Assembly: GCA_963718995.1 (NCBI GenBank)
Contig: CAVRAP010000005.1
Coordinates: forward strand, 28,348-92,347
Direction of reading: 5' to 3'
From: UBA4744 sp963718995
GTDB taxonomy: Bacteria > Actinomycetota > Acidimicrobiia > Spongiisociales > UBA4744
DNA length: 64,000 bases
Part shown: positions 46,400 through 56,489 of the stretch, piece after piece
How the letters are laid out: each line of letters begins with the position of its first letter
Numbering within the stretch: position 1 is the first letter of the stretch
Notes under the pieces: model-generated
Told to the model about the DNA's origin: nothing
Databases searched by the model: none
Seen by the model: only the letters and a program-made list of their open reading frames with translations
Program-made: the position numbers and the translations under genes

Positions 46400-47246
46400 A
46401 TGATTGTTCTGGCGCAGCTGGCGGTCTACGTGATCTGGGGCTCCACCTACCTCGCCCTCCGCTACATGGTCGAGGGCTTTCCGCCCTTCCTCGGCAACGC
46501 CATCCGGATGCTGATCGCCGGGGCCATCCTGTATGTGTGGCTGCAGGTCCGGGGGGCGGCTGCGCCCACCGGACGCCAGTGGCGGAACGGGTTCTTCATC
46601 GGTTCGCTGCTCTTTGTTGGCGGACTCGGGTTGGTCACCACGGCGGAAGGGATGGGGGTCGGGTCCGGGCTGGCCGCCACGGCCGTCGGCATGACCCCGG
46701 TCTGGGCCGCCGTCGTCTCCGGCTTCTTCGACAGGTGGCCGACCAGGATCGAATGGGTGGGTCTGGTCATCGGCATCGTCGGGGTGGTGATCCTGTCCCA
46801 GGAGGGCGACTTCGATGCCCTGCCCTTCGGGCTCTTTCTCCTGATCCTGGCACCGCATGCTGTGGGCCATTGCTTCGGTGTGGTCCAACCACATCGATCT
46901 GCCGACCGGCGCGATGTCGACCGCGGTGCAGATGCTGGGCGGTGGTCTGGCCTTGAGCCTGGCCGGCGCAGTGGCCGGCGAGAGCATCACGGCCGCCCCC
47001 GGCGCGAGAGCCTGGTGGGCCCTCATCTACCTGATCGGGCCAGGATCACTGATCGCTTTCAGTGCGTATGCCTACCTGTTGCGCACGGTGCGCCCGGTGC
47101 TGGCCACCAGCTACGCCTACGTCAACCCGGTGGTAGCGGTGGCGCTCGGCGTGACGTTGGGCAAGGAAACCCTCACCGGCGAAACCTGGATCGCCCTACC
47201 CCTCATCCTGGGAGCGGTAGCGCTGATCGCTCGCGGCCGCAGCTGA
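46400..47246 (+). CDS. DMT-superfamily (EamA) permease
   Basis: Ten-helix metabolite exporter of the YedA/RhaT type. AVYVIWGSTYLALRYMVEGF is the EamA start, with GMTPVWAAVVSGFF ending the first repeat and YAYVNPVVAVALGVTLGKE the second. One frameshift near 46855. An ATG at 46400 gives normal length. Substrate unknown. Confidence 0.87.
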
Positions 47247-47342
47247 CCTGCCAGATTCTACCTTCACAAACGCCGCGGATTGCGGTACAGTGCCCACTAC
47301 CAGTGGTGGCTTGGGAGGCCCGACTGAGAGCGAGCCCGCCTG

Positions 47343-47519
47343 ATGCAGACTGCCCTGGACTCCAACCACGACCGCACCGCTTCGGCCTCTGCCATCGCCC
47401 TCCAGCGCGACCTGGGCTTGCAGATGCGTCTCTTCCCCCGCCACTCCACCGAAGGTGACCAGACCGAACTCGACCTCCGGGTCGCAGACGACCTGGCCGG
47501 GATGTACTACATCGGCTAG
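47343..47519 (+). CDS. Hypothetical 58-residue protein
   Basis: MQTALDSNHDRTASASAIAL starts a hydrophilic peptide ending DDLAGMYYIG. No domain recognised. It follows the DMT permease gene by about 95 bases; a TACAGT near 47285 could act as a -10. Codon use looks like the neighbours. Plausible but unproven. Confidence 0.4.
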   Translation: MQTALDSNHDRTASASAIALQRDLGLQMRLFPRHSTEGDQTELDLRVADDLAGMYYIG

Positions 47520-47563
47520 TGGTCTGTCGTTGAAATGGTGCCGCCGTTGTCGGCGACGGGCCG

Positions 47564-48835
47564 CTAGGCGGTCGTCTCTCCGTTCTGGGACTCGACCAGC
47601 AAACCGGACACAATCACCACCTGCGCAAACAGCGCAGCCGCCCCGGCCAGCGACAGGCCGACCGTCTTGGAAATCGTGAACGCGACGGGTAGCAGGGCAC
47701 CCAGTACCCAGAGCAGCTGAAAGATGGTTTCTGCCCGGGTGAAGGCCGCCCCTCGTTGTTCGCGGGTGGCGCTTTTCTGCAGCAGCGCGTCGAATCCGAA
47801 CTTGGCGGTGCCCCAGGCCAGCCCGGCCGAAGCCGCCAGTATGACTGCCGCCGTCAACCCGAAGATCTGCGCGGTGATGAAAGCCGCCGCCGCCTCGATG
47901 GCCAGCGCCGCCATGACCGTCGGCTCCTCGCGCAGACGTCGGGCGAGGAACGGGGACACGTACGACGCCACGCCGTAGCCCAATCCGGCCGCCACCAGCA
48001 GCGCACCGAAATCGCCCAGGGGCGCGTCGATGTCCTTGAACACGAACGCCAGCAACGCCAGCAGGAACCCGTTGATGAAGCGCACGACTCCCGTGGCGAT
48101 CATCGGGAGCCTGGTCACCCGCGGCACCGGACGACGCCGGTACCGTCTCGAGACTTGTTGGTCAGCCACGTCCGGCGACGGCACCTGCCCGGCGCACAGG
48201 GCCGCCAGGACGAAGAACATCGCGGCAGCTACCAGGGCAGGCCAGGACCCGATCCAGCGCACCGAGGCGGCCCCGATCGGAATCGCCACCGCTCCGCCGA
48301 CGATGCCGACCCTGGCCAGTAACCCGTTGGCGGCCACCAGCGCTTCCGGTCCGGGTACCGCCACCGGGACCAGCGAACCTTTGGCGATGGTGTGGAGCCT
48401 CGAGAAGACGAGCAGGGTGAACGCCAGCGGGTACAGCCAGAAGGTATTGACCCCGACGGCCAGGAGCAGGGCAATCGCGGCCCGACCGGCGGAGCTGCCC
48501 GCCAGGCTGGCACGGTACGAACCCGGAAAGCGAGCGAAGTACCGGGGCAGCAACGGAGCGATGACCGAAAACGGGGCGAGGGTCAACAGGAGATACAGGG
48601 CCACTTTGTCCCGGGCCTCGGCGCTCGGCACCGCAAAGAACAGTGTGCCGGCCAGCCCCAAAGCGATGAGCGTGTCCCCGGCGACGCTGGCCCCGAACTC
48701 GGCGGACAGCCAACGGAACGGCGTCCCGTATCCGGCGAAGATCCGCTCGTAGATCCGCCGGGGTGCCCTGAGAGCCCCCCGGTACGAACGCTTCGAGAGG
48801 TCCTTCACCTTCCCCGCGGCCCTCTGGGTCTTCAT
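47564..48835 (-). CDS. MFS-type permease
   Basis: About 423 residues with 10-12 hydrophobic segments, for instance SVAGDTLIALGLAGTLFFAV, APFSVIAPLLPRYFARFPGS and VVRFINGFLLALLAFVF. The N-terminal 30 residues are basic (KVKDLSKRSYRGALRAPRRI), a cytoplasmic tail. General major-facilitator layout without a substrate-specific signature. Intact. Confidence 0.8.
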   Translation of the reverse strand: MKTQRAAGKVKDLSKRSYRGALRAPRRIYERIFAGYGTPFRWLSAEFGASVAGDTLIALGLAGTLFFAVPSAEARDKVALYLLLTLAPFSVIAPLLPRYFARFPGSYRASLAGSSAGRAAIALLLAVGVNTFWLYPLAFTLLVFSRLHTIAKGSLVPVAVPGPEALVAANGLLARVGIVGGAVAIPIGAASVRWIGSWPALVAAAMFFVLAALCAGQVPSPDVADQQVSRRYRRRPVPRVTRLPMIATGVVRFINGFLLALLAFVFKDIDAPLGDFGALLVAAGLGYGVASYVSPFLARRLREEPTVMAALAIEAAAAFITAQIFGLTAAVILAASAGLAWGTAKFGFDALLQKSATREQRGAAFTRAETIFQLLWVLGALLPVAFTISKTVGLSLAGAAALFAQVVIVSGLLVESQNGETTA

Positions 48836-48882
48836 ATCGTGGAGATTACCGAGCGGTGCACCCGGTTCGTTGATTACCCGGG

Positions 48883-49320
48883 TTAGGTCACAAACGACTT
48901 GTAGACGGCCCAGGTTGGATCGTTCTTGGCGATCACATGGACCTGGTGGGTGGACACAGCAGCCTTCATGGCCTCGTGAAAGGCTTCCAGCCACGTACTC
49001 GAACTGCTGTACAGCACGAACTCCCGCATCCCGCCGGTCGTGATCACTCCGGCCAGAACGCTCCGCTCGTCTGCCTTCCGCAGGAGGGTCGCCTCAATCC
49101 TCCCGAGCTGTTCATCTTCGTCGGGCGTCGGGAACCCTTCCGGAGTGGGATCGTTCAACGGGATCGCCACCCCAACCTGTATCGAGTACCGACCGATGAG
49201 CTGCTCGGCACTGGTATCAAACCGGGCAATCAGCGGCTTCTCGTCATACGTCCCGGTGACAATCATCCAAGACCCCTCGAACGTCACCTCCCGATGCGCC
49301 CGCCTCTTAAACAAAGCCAT
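48883..49320 (-). CDS. DUF695-like cytoplasmic protein
   Basis: About 145 residues from MALFKRRAHREVTFEGSWMI. GTYDEKPLIARFDTSAEQLI and YSIQVGVAIPLNDPTPEGFP fit the DUF695 pattern; the end VHVIAKNDPTWAVYKSFVT recalls the DUF695-linked region. Function unknown. It lies about 50 bases upstream of the MFS gene, on the same strand. Confidence 0.72.
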   Translation of the reverse strand: MALFKRRAHREVTFEGSWMIVTGTYDEKPLIARFDTSAEQLIGRYSIQVGVAIPLNDPTPEGFPTPDEDEQLGRIEATLLRKADERSVLAGVITTGGMREFVLYSSSSTWLEAFHEAMKAAVSTHQVHVIAKNDPTWAVYKSFVT

Positions 49321-49373
49321 ACCCCAAGCATAAACAGTCAAGCCAGCGCCGCGGACAGGGCGGAACGAGCGGC

Positions 49374-49620
49374 CGGAGCCTTCCACCCTCCCCCTAACCC
49401 CCTCCCGCTCCCGGGAGGGGGAAAAGAAAACGCCCCCCGTTCTTGCCTCTCCCGCCGGCGGGAGAGGCGCGGCGCCGCCAAAGGCGGCGAGCGGAGAGGG
49501 TGGAGCGAAGCGACAGGGTGGGAGCCTCCCCTGCTTGCGGGGGAGGCGCGACGCTGCCACCGGCGGCGGCGCGGAGGGGGAGGAGCGAAGCGACAGGGTG
49601 GAACCCGCGGGACAAGCCGA
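49374..49620. repeat. Array of GC-rich palindromic repeats (REP-like), left of DUF559 gene
   Basis: At least three linked units: CCACCCTCCCCCTAACCCCC with a CCCTCCCG/CGGGAGGG stem; CTCTCCCGCCGGCGGGAGAG plus GCCGCC/GGCGGC; and CCTCCCCTGC/GCGGGGGAGG plus GAGCGAAGCGACAGGGTGG. Each is an imperfect palindrome with a shared tail. No coding function. Confidence 0.85.
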
Positions 49621-49679
49621 CAGCGAGCAAACCGATCAAGGGTCTTGAACCCGCCCGGGTCCTGCGATACGAAGTCACC

Positions 49680-50054
49680 ATGCCCACAGACCGAGACCCC
49701 TGGCTGATCGTCCGGGCAAGACAGCTTCGCACCAACCAAACCAGTGCTGAGACCGTCTTGTGGCATCAGGTGCGGGCCCGGCGCTTGGCCGGGTTTCGCT
49801 TCCGACGCCAACACCCGATCGGGCCGTACGTGGTCGATTTCGTCTGCCTCGAAGCCCACCTGGTGATCGAGGTAGACGGCCCCACCCACGAAAACCCAAG
49901 CCGGGACCAACAACGAGACCAGAACCTCGCGTCCCGTGGCTACGCAACCCTCCGCTTCTGGAACGAAGACGTCTACGACAACCTCGAAGGAGTCATCGAA
50001 ACCATCCTCGACACCCTCGTTCTTGCCTCTCCCGCTGGCGGGAGAGGCGCGTAG
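49680..50054 (+). CDS. DUF559 (Vsr-like) endonuclease-domain protein
   Basis: 124 residues: a basic N-terminal helix (RARQLRTNQTSAETVLWHQV), RRLAGFRFRRQHPIGPYVVD, FVCLEAHLVIEVDGPTHENP, and GYATLRFWNEDVYDNLEGVI. This is the PD-(D/E)xK nuclease fold with D in VVDF and E-x-D in IEVDG. The last ten residues and stop come from a palindromic repeat (ASPAGGRGA). Repeat arrays flank both sides. DUF559 proteins are related to mismatch-type endonucleases, but their role is unknown. Confidence 0.85.
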   Translation: MPTDRDPWLIVRARQLRTNQTSAETVLWHQVRARRLAGFRFRRQHPIGPYVVDFVCLEAHLVIEVDGPTHENPSRDQQRDQNLASRGYATLRFWNEDVYDNLEGVIETILDTLVLASPAGGRGA

Positions 50055-50343
50055 CCGCCGAAGGCGGCGAAGCGGAGAGGGTGGAGGCCAACCGGGGCCC
50101 TAGCACCCTCCCCCTAACCCCCTCCCGCCAGCAGGAGGGGGAAAAGAAGAGACCCCGTCCCAGCCTCTCCCGCCGGCGTCCTGCCTCCCCTGCTTGCGGG
50201 GGAGGCGCGACGCCGCCACCGGCGGCGGCGCGGAGGGGGAGGAGCGAAGCGACAGGCGCGAGCAAAGCGAGCGGAGAGGGTGGCAGCACGAGCGACAGGC
50301 CCTCCACCCTCCCCCTAACCCCCTCCCGCCACAGGGGGGGGAA
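50021..50343. repeat. Array of GC-rich palindromic repeats, right of DUF559 gene
   Basis: Further copies of the same families: CTCTCCCGCTGGCGGGAGAG at 50025, a CCCTCCCCCTAACCCCC unit at 50106, CTCCCCTGCTTGCGGGGGAG at 50188, and a last CCACCCTCCCCCTAACCCCC unit near 50304. The DUF559 stop and the 3' end of ligB lie inside or next to it. Confidence 0.85.
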
Positions 50344-50348
50344 AAGCC

Positions 50349-51888
50349 TCAGCCTCCCTGTTGCTCGAACATCGCCCGCAGGGTGTCGACCGTGTCGGCC
50401 TCTTCGGCGGTCTTGTCGTCCCGGTAGCCCTTGACGCGGGCGAAGCGGAGCGCCATGCCGCCCGGGTAGCGGGTACGATGGCCTGGATCCCGTCGAAGGC
50501 GATCTCCACCACCTGCTCGGGTCGCACGAAGACCACATGCCCTTCCCGGTGCGTCTCCAGTCCCAGGAACCGCTCCGTCTGCCACTTCGAGCATCTTGTC
50601 GGTCAGGCCCTTGAACGTCTTGCCCAGCATCACGAACTCGCCGGTGGCCGGATCGCGGGCCCCGAGGTGGAGGTTGCTCAGAGCAGCCGCGCCGCCGCCC
50701 GCTCCCCCACTCGACGGCGAGCACCACCAGGTCGAGGGTGTGGACGGGTTTCACCTTCAGCCAGGCCGACCCCCGCCGCCCCGCCTCATAGGGAGCGCTC
50801 GAGGCTCTTGACCATCACCCCTTCGTGACCGTGCGCGAGCGGCGTCCCGGAAGAAGGCCTCCCCGGTTTCGGCGTCATCGACGACCAGGCGCGGCACGCG
50901 CATCGCCGCGGGCACGGCCTTCTCCAGAGCGACCCCCCGCTCGGTAGCGGGGAGATCGATGAGGTCGACACCGTCCAGGTGCAGGCAATCGAAGAAGAAC
51001 GGGCTCAGCGGGCAGTCCGGCGGCCATCTCGCCCGCATTCACCTTGGTCCCGAACCGGCTCATCGTCACCTGGAACGGGTGGGGCCGCCCATCCTCCCGC
51101 AGGGCGATCACCTCGCCATCCAACACAACGGTCTCGACCTCGAGCGCCTGCAGGGCCTCAACCACCTCGGGGAGACGGTCGGTGATGTCGGCCAGGTTGC
51201 GGGTGAAGATCCGGACGTCGTCGCCGCGCCGGTGCGCCTGAATGCGGGCCCCGTCGACCTTCCACTCGACGGCCGCCGGCGAGAACGACTCCAGCGCCGC
51301 GGTGACGCTCTCCGCCGTCTGCGCCAGCATGGGGAGCAAGGGCCGCAGCACCTCCAGACCGAATTCCTCCAGGGCTGCACTACCCCCGGTCAGGGCGCGG
51401 TGCGCGACCACCCGCAGATCGGCACGGAACAACACGGCCCGGCGCACCAGGGCGGATGGGACGCCCGCCGCCCGGGCTATCGCCTGAACCATGATGCCCT
51501 CCGAGGCGCCTTGCCGGAGGTCGCCGAGGATGAGCCGAACGAGGAACTCCTGCTCGGGCTCCGTTACCTGTCCGAACAGCTCGTCGAGCAGGCGGCGCCG
51601 CTCGGCTTGCGAGCCTGGTCCGGCGGTAGAACCGATCACCGTCAGAAGCCGATCGGCGGCAAGGATCGACAGCTCACCCTCCGCAACCGGTGGGGCCAGT
51701 TCCCGGAGCGACGCGTACCCGACGCCGATCGTTCCCTGGCGGAGCACACCGGTCAGGAAGCCGACCCCAGCTTCGATCTCATCGTGGTCGAGCTTGCCGA
51801 GCAAACCGGCCAGCAGTTCGATCTTGGCAAGGCGCTTGGAGGTTGCGGCGACCTGTTCTGAGGTGGTGACGACTTCTCGGAGGAGCAC
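50349..51888 (-). CDS. ligB: ATP-dependent DNA ligase, LigB type
   Basis: Seals DNA nicks with ATP. N-terminal DNA-binding domain (FLTGVLRQGTIGVGYASLRE, LILGDLRQGASEGIMVQAIA), motif I VEWKVDGARIQAHR with the adenylated Lys, VVLDGEVIALREDGRPHPFQ, FDCLHLDG, then HEGVMVKSLE (motif IV) and LKVKPVHTLDLVVLAVEWG (motif V region) and an OB-fold ending TLRAMFEQQGG. At least five frameshifts lie between 51020 and 50450, the worst-affected gene here. The family matches M. tuberculosis LigB, thought to be non-essential and repair related. Confidence 0.88.
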
Positions 51889-51926
51889 GGTTGGATCTTG
51901 CCCGAATCAGGCGGGTCGAGAGTCGA

Positions 51927-52160
51927 TTACTTCTTGGCGGCGCGGACGACCCCGACGAAGCCACCGACGAAGCCGCCGGTGAGCAGCGATGGCCAGACCG
52001 AGATAGCGACGGCCTCATCCAAGCCCACGTCGAGCATCAACCAGACGGCGAGCGTGATCAGCACAAACGCGACCGGGACTCCGATCGCCGCCCCCAGACC
52101 CACATTGCGGCCGAAGGTACCGTCTTCGTTGGTTGGTTCGGTTGACGGCTCTGCCGGCAT
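51927..52160 (-). CDS. Small two-helix membrane protein
   Basis: 77 residues. The N-terminal 20 are acidic and Thr-rich (EPSTEPTNEDGTFGRN), followed by LGAAIGVPVAFVLITLAVWL and SLLTGGFVGGFVGVVRAAKK. No family recognised. Same strand as ligB, 38 bases before its start, and just downstream of maf. Confidence 0.65.
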   Translation of the reverse strand: MPAEPSTEPTNEDGTFGRNVGLGAAIGVPVAFVLITLAVWLMLDVGLDEAVAISVWPSLLTGGFVGGFVGVVRAAKK

Positions 52161-52189
52161 GTCTCACATCTCCGTTGACGGAATTCTCA

Positions 52190-52809
52190 TTATGGGTCTT
52201 TTCGGGCCGGCGCGTCGCCCTCCACCGGTGCGGGCTTGATGCCGAGCGCCTCCAGGACCGGCATGAGCGCTTCGATCGGCAGGCCGGCCACGTTGCTCCG
52301 GGATCCGTCGACGTCGGTGATGAACCGGATCGCTTCTCCCTGGATTCCGTAGCCGCCGGCTTTGTCGAGCGGTTCGCCGGTGGCGCTGTAGGCGGCCGCT
52401 TCCGCCTCGGTTATCGCTCGCATCGTCACCCGGGATTCCTCGATGCCGGTGTGTTCGCCGCCCCGGCGCGACGAGGGCGTATCCCGAATAGACCAGGTGG
52501 GTGCGGTCGGACAGCAGCAGACAGCATCTCGACGGCCCCGGCTACATCGGCCGGTTTGCCGAGGATCCGATCATCGACCGCGACGACGGTATCGACGCCC
52601 AGCACCACCCGGTCCCGACCCACCCGGCCCGCCACCTCCCGCGCTTTTTCCATGGCCAGACGGACCGCCATCTGCCGGGGACCTTCCCCCGCCCGCTCGA
52701 TCTCCTCGATATCCGAGGGGATGACCTCAAGGGCATACCCGGCGTCGGTCAGCATCTGGTGGCGGCGGGGCGATCCGCTGGCCAGAACGAGGGTCGGGGT
52801 CACAGTCAC
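52190..52809 (-). CDS. maf: Maf-family nucleoside triphosphate pyrophosphatase
   Basis: House-cleaning hydrolase for non-canonical or excess NTPs (dTTP/UTP or m7GTP). The start TLVLASGSPRRHQMLTDAGY holds the signature SGSPRR; VVLGVDTVVAVDDRILGKPA and, after frameshifts around 52520-52440, EAAAYSATGEPLDKAGGYGI and FITDVDGSRSNVAGLPI complete the Maf pattern. GTG at 52809 is the likely start. It is divergent from the metallopeptidase gene. Confidence 0.87.
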
Positions 52810-52885
52810 CGGGACATTATGGCGCCGGGTCACTACGATTCCGCCGCCGGGAAACCGGATCCAGGGACATCGAGAGGACATCAGC

Positions 52886-53776
52886 ATGAAATGGCGCGGA
52901 CGCCGTCAGAGTTCCAACGTCGACGATCGCCGGCGGCAGGGCGGTGGGAGTTCGATGGCCAACATCCCCACCAGCGGCAAGATCGGCATACCGGCCATCC
53001 TGGCGATCCTGGCCGCCGTTTTCCTCGGCGGGAACCTCGGCGGGGGGAGCGGCCTGGATGACATCCTCGGGCAGTTGAACAGCGTCCAGCCGCAGGCTCC
53101 CACCCAGAACGATCCTGCGCTCGAGGACGCCCCCGACCCCGACGCCGACCTGGCCGCCTTCATGGGGGTCGTGTTGGCTTCGACCGAGGACCTCTGGGCC
53201 AACGTCTTCGGAAACGCCGAACGGCAGTACCGTCCCGCCCCCCTCGTGATGTTCTCCGGATCGACCCAGTCCGCCTGTGGCGGCGCCACCTCGCAAATCG
53301 GACCGCACTACTGCCCGGTCGACCAGACCATCTACATCGATCTCGACTTCTTCAAGGAGATGGCGACCCGCTTCGATGCTCCGGGCGACTTCGCCCAGGC
53401 GTACGTGGTTGCCCACGAGGTCGGCCACCACGTCCAGAACCTGTTGGGGATCAGCGACGAGGTCCGCCAGTTGCAGCAGTCCCGTCCCAACGATGCCAAT
53501 GAGCTTTCCATCCGCCTGGAGCTGCAGGCCGACTGCTTCGCCGGGGTGTGGGCGTACCGCGAGTTCACCCAGGACTTCCTCGAACAGGGCGACTTCGAAG
53601 AGGCGCTCGGGGCCGCATCGGCCGTCGGGGACGACCGTATCCAGGAAATGTCCACCGGGATGATCAATCCCGAGACCTGGACCCACGGATCGTCCGAGCA
53701 GCGGGTCGAGTGGTTCCGGACCGGATATCAGTCGGGCGACCCCAACGTGTGCGACACATTCGGGAACGACTTCTGA
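52886..53776 (+). CDS. YpfJ-type neutral zinc metallopeptidase
   Basis: About 296 residues. Charged N-terminus, one membrane anchor (GIPAILAILAAVFLGGNLGG), then the periplasmic/extracellular domain with YCPVDQTIYIDLDFFKEM, the HEVGHHVQNLLG zinc site and RLELQADCFAGVWAY supplying the third ligand. ATG 52886 follows GAGAGGA. YpfJ family proteins are widespread, with function unclear. Intact. Confidence 0.92.
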   Translation: MKWRGRRQSSNVDDRRRQGGGSSMANIPTSGKIGIPAILAILAAVFLGGNLGGGSGLDDILGQLNSVQPQAPTQNDPALEDAPDPDADLAAFMGVVLASTEDLWANVFGNAERQYRPAPLVMFSGSTQSACGGATSQIGPHYCPVDQTIYIDLDFFKEMATRFDAPGDFAQAYVVAHEVGHHVQNLLGISDEVRQLQQSRPNDANELSIRLELQADCFAGVWAYREFTQDFLEQGDFEEALGAASAVGDDRIQEMSTGMINPETWTHGSSEQRVEWFRTGYQSGDPNVCDTFGNDF

Positions 53777-53847
53777 GGTTCGACTCAAGACGCTGATAGC
53801 CCGGGAACTACGGTTGAATCTGACGTGACCAATTCGGAGAAGACCCG

Positions 53848-55290
53848 GTGAAGAAGCTGACCCTCATCCTGGCCATGGCCTTGCTGGCGAGCGCCTGCTC
53901 GCTGTTCGTCGTCGAGGACGGAACCTCGGAATCGCCCAACACCACCGAAGCCTCAACCACGACCACCACCCTGGCGCCGACCACCACCGTCGTGGCCGGA
54001 CTGCCGGTCGAGTTGACCGACTGCAGCAGCCCGCCGGAGGGTTTCGACGTCCTGTGCGACGCCTACCGTCTGCTGGAGGAGCACTACGTCGACCCCCTCG
54101 ACGATGCCGCCCTGGCCGCCGGTGCCGCCCGGGGCATGGAGGAGTTTGAGCCAGAAGACTCAGGAACGGTCGTGCCGGACGGGGTGTCCTGTGCGCTCCC
54201 GACCGCCGCCTTCGAGGACACCTGCAGGGTCTACGCCGAGGTCCAGGGGGAGACCCCCGCCCCGCCCGTCGATCTGGTCGAAGCGGCCGTCCGGGGCATG
54301 ATCCAGTACGGCCTCGAGGATCCCCACACCGTGTACCTGTCGCCGGCGGCGCTGGTCAACGTCACCGCGGATATGTCGGGTGAGGTGTCGGGCATCGGGG
54401 CCCTGGTGCGGGGCGAGGACCAGACATCGGACGGTGCCGAGAACTGCTCGATCCTGTCGGACACCTGCATCCTCACCATCGTCGACACCCTGGCCGACAG
54501 CCCCGCCAAAGCCGGCGGCGTGCTGGCCGGCGACGGCATCGTGACGGTGGACGGCGAGGACGTCGACGGCCTGACGGTCGACGAGGTGGTGGCCGTCGTC
54601 CGCGGTCCGGAGGGCACCGACGTGGCGCTCGGACTGCTCCGCAACGGGCAGATCATCGATGTGGTGATCACCCGGGCGGCGGTGGTGGTGCCGGTGGTGG
54701 CCTCGGAGATGATCGAGCCGGGCATCGGCTACGTCGCGCTCAGCCAGTTCACCAACAACAGCGCCGAACAGGTCCACGAGGCCCTGGTCAACCTCATCGC
54801 CGACGGAGCCGACCGCCTCATCTTCGACCTGCGCAACGACCCGGGCGGGTCGCTGACCGCTTCGGTCCGGATCGCCAGCGAATTCCTGTCCGACGGGATG
54901 GTGCTCCGTACGGAGTCACCGTCCGACACCCGCGAGTATTCGGTCGAGCCGGGCGGGGCCGCCACCGATCCGAACCTCGAGATCGTGGTGCTGGTCAACC
55001 GGGGCAGCGCCTCGGCGTCCGAACTGGTTTCGGCAGTGCTGCAGGAGCGGGGCCGGGCCACCATTATCGGCGAACCGACCTTCGGCAAGAACACCGTGCA
55101 GCAGCGGTTCGACATGTCCAACGGCGGGGCCCTCAATGTCACGATCGCCCGGTGGGTCACCCCGGAAGGCCAGGACTCGGGAACGTTCGGGGTCCAACCG
55201 GACATCGAACCCGAAGTCCCCGCAGACGCAACCACCGACGTTGTCCTCGAGTTCGCGGTCGAGTTTCTCCGGGGCGGAACCGCCGCCTAG
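53848..55290 (+). CDS. S41 (C-terminal processing) peptidase lipoprotein
   Basis: Signal with lipobox (LAMALLASACSLF), Thr-rich linker, N-terminal helical part, a PDZ domain (AKAGGVLAGDGIVTVDGEDV) and the S41 protease domain: YVALSQFTNNSAEQVHEALV, LIFDLRNDPGGSL, nucleophile Ser in NRGSASASELVSAVLQERG and Lys in FGKNTVQQRF. 480 residues, intact. Cleaves unknown envelope proteins. Confidence 0.93.
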   Translation: MKKLTLILAMALLASACSLFVVEDGTSESPNTTEASTTTTTLAPTTTVVAGLPVELTDCSSPPEGFDVLCDAYRLLEEHYVDPLDDAALAAGAARGMEEFEPEDSGTVVPDGVSCALPTAAFEDTCRVYAEVQGETPAPPVDLVEAAVRGMIQYGLEDPHTVYLSPAALVNVTADMSGEVSGIGALVRGEDQTSDGAENCSILSDTCILTIVDTLADSPAKAGGVLAGDGIVTVDGEDVDGLTVDEVVAVVRGPEGTDVALGLLRNGQIIDVVITRAAVVVPVVASEMIEPGIGYVALSQFTNNSAEQVHEALVNLIADGADRLIFDLRNDPGGSLTASVRIASEFLSDGMVLRTESPSDTREYSVEPGGAATDPNLEIVVLVNRGSASASELVSAVLQERGRATIIGEPTFGKNTVQQRFDMSNGGALNVTIARWVTPEGQDSGTFGVQPDIEPEVPADATTDVVLEFAVEFLRGGTAA

Positions 55291-55326
55291 CGGGAACCTT
55301 CTCCTTCGGCCGCACGTCTGATCGGG

Positions 55327-55873
55327 ATGATTCCCGACAACGAGCGGCGCCGGACCTTTGAGACAGTCGTCGATGAGGTCTATGAGCCGCTGCAGCGCTA
55401 CCTGCGCCGGCGCGCCACGATCGACGACGCCGACGAGTTACTCGACGACGTCCTGCTGACCGTCTGGCGCCGCCTCCCGGACGTTCCCGACGGGGCCGCC
55501 CTCCCCTGGTGTTACGGGGTGGCCCGCCGGGCGCTCGCCAACCAGCGGCGCGGCCAGCGCCGCCGCCTCAATCTGGTCGCCCGCCTCGCCGCCCAGCCGC
55601 CCGCCCCCCTGGACGACGCCGGGGCCGGCGAATACCCCGAACTGGCCGCCGCTTTGAGCCACATGCCTGAGGCCGACCGCGAGGTGTTGCGGCTTGTGGG
55701 CGTGGGAGCAGCTGGAACCCCGCGAGATGGCGGTGGTGCTGAACTCCACCCCCAACGCCGTCAGCCTGCGCCTCTCCCGGGCGAAAAAGAAACTGGCCAA
55801 CCATCTGCAACGACAGGATCCGGTCGATGCCGGACACAAGGGGAGCAGAGACACCGGAGAGCACCGATCATGA
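55327..55873 (+). CDS. ECF-type RNA polymerase sigma factor
   Basis: Region 2 FETVVDEVYEPLQRYLRRRA, DADELLDDVLLTVWRRLPDV, PWCYGVARRALANQRRGQRR; after a frameshift near 55697, region 4 continues LEPREMAVVLNSTPNAVSLR LSRAKKKL in the next frame. Total about 180 residues. The stop overlaps the next ATG (ATGA at 55870), and that gene encodes a membrane protein, the usual sigma/anti-sigma order. Confidence 0.85.
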
Positions 55874-56463
55874 ACGACGACCTGCGCACCAACCTGAGCC
55901 GACTAGACCCGATGCACTCCGGCGTCCCGACCGAATCCCCGACGACTCAGTCGTCCCGCAACAGATTGGAGCGTGTCATGTCCACCAACCTTCGTGAACA
56001 GCAGTCCCGGGAGCGGCCCCGCCGCCAACCCTGGATCATCGCGGCTGCGTCGGTCGCCGCCGCCTCGCTGGCCGTCGTCGGTGTCCTGTCCCTGACCGGC
56101 AACCCCGGCCCCTCCGGACCCCCGCTGACCCTGTCCCTGGGCGAGGGCGACGCCATGATGTCGTGCCTGCCCTTCGAGGTCGGCATCCTCGCCGGTATGC
56201 CCATGGCGTTCGAGGGGACGGCGACGGCCTTCGACGGCGAACGGGTCACCCTGACGGTCGACCACTGGTACACGGGCGGTGACGCCGCCGAGGTCTCCCT
56301 CATCGGCCCGGCCGGTCTGGAAGCCCTGATCGGCGGCATCACCTTCGAAACCGGCCGGCAGTACCTGATCACCGCCGAGAGCGGCAACGTCAACTACTGC
56401 GGTTACAGCGGGGTCGCCACCGCCGACATGCGGGCCGCCTTCGACCAGGCATTCGGAGGCTGA
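55870..56463 (+). CDS. Membrane protein, probable anti-sigma partner of the ECF sigma
   Basis: About 197 residues. A cytoplasmic N-terminus (MNDDLRTNLSRLDPMHSGVP and a basic stretch), a membrane helix (WIIAAASVAAASLAVVGVLS) and an outer domain with two Cys (MMSCLPFEVG and VNYCGYSG). No zinc-binding anti-sigma HxxxCxxC is seen, so the anti-sigma role rests on coupling to the sigma gene. The outer domain has an OB-like pattern, AFEGTATAFDGERVTLTVDH. Confidence 0.65.
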   Translation: MNDDLRTNLSRLDPMHSGVPTESPTTQSSRNRLERVMSTNLREQQSRERPRRQPWIIAAASVAAASLAVVGVLSLTGNPGPSGPPLTLSLGEGDAMMSCLPFEVGILAGMPMAFEGTATAFDGERVTLTVDHWYTGGDAAEVSLIGPAGLEALIGGITFETGRQYLITAESGNVNYCGYSGVATADMRAAFDQAFGG

Positions 56464-56489
56464 GCCTCCCCGCCACTACCGTTTGGCGC

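Noticed and set aside
49374..50343. CRISPR array
   Set aside because: The repeats are palindromic, vary in length and orientation, and lack regular unique spacers and cas genes.
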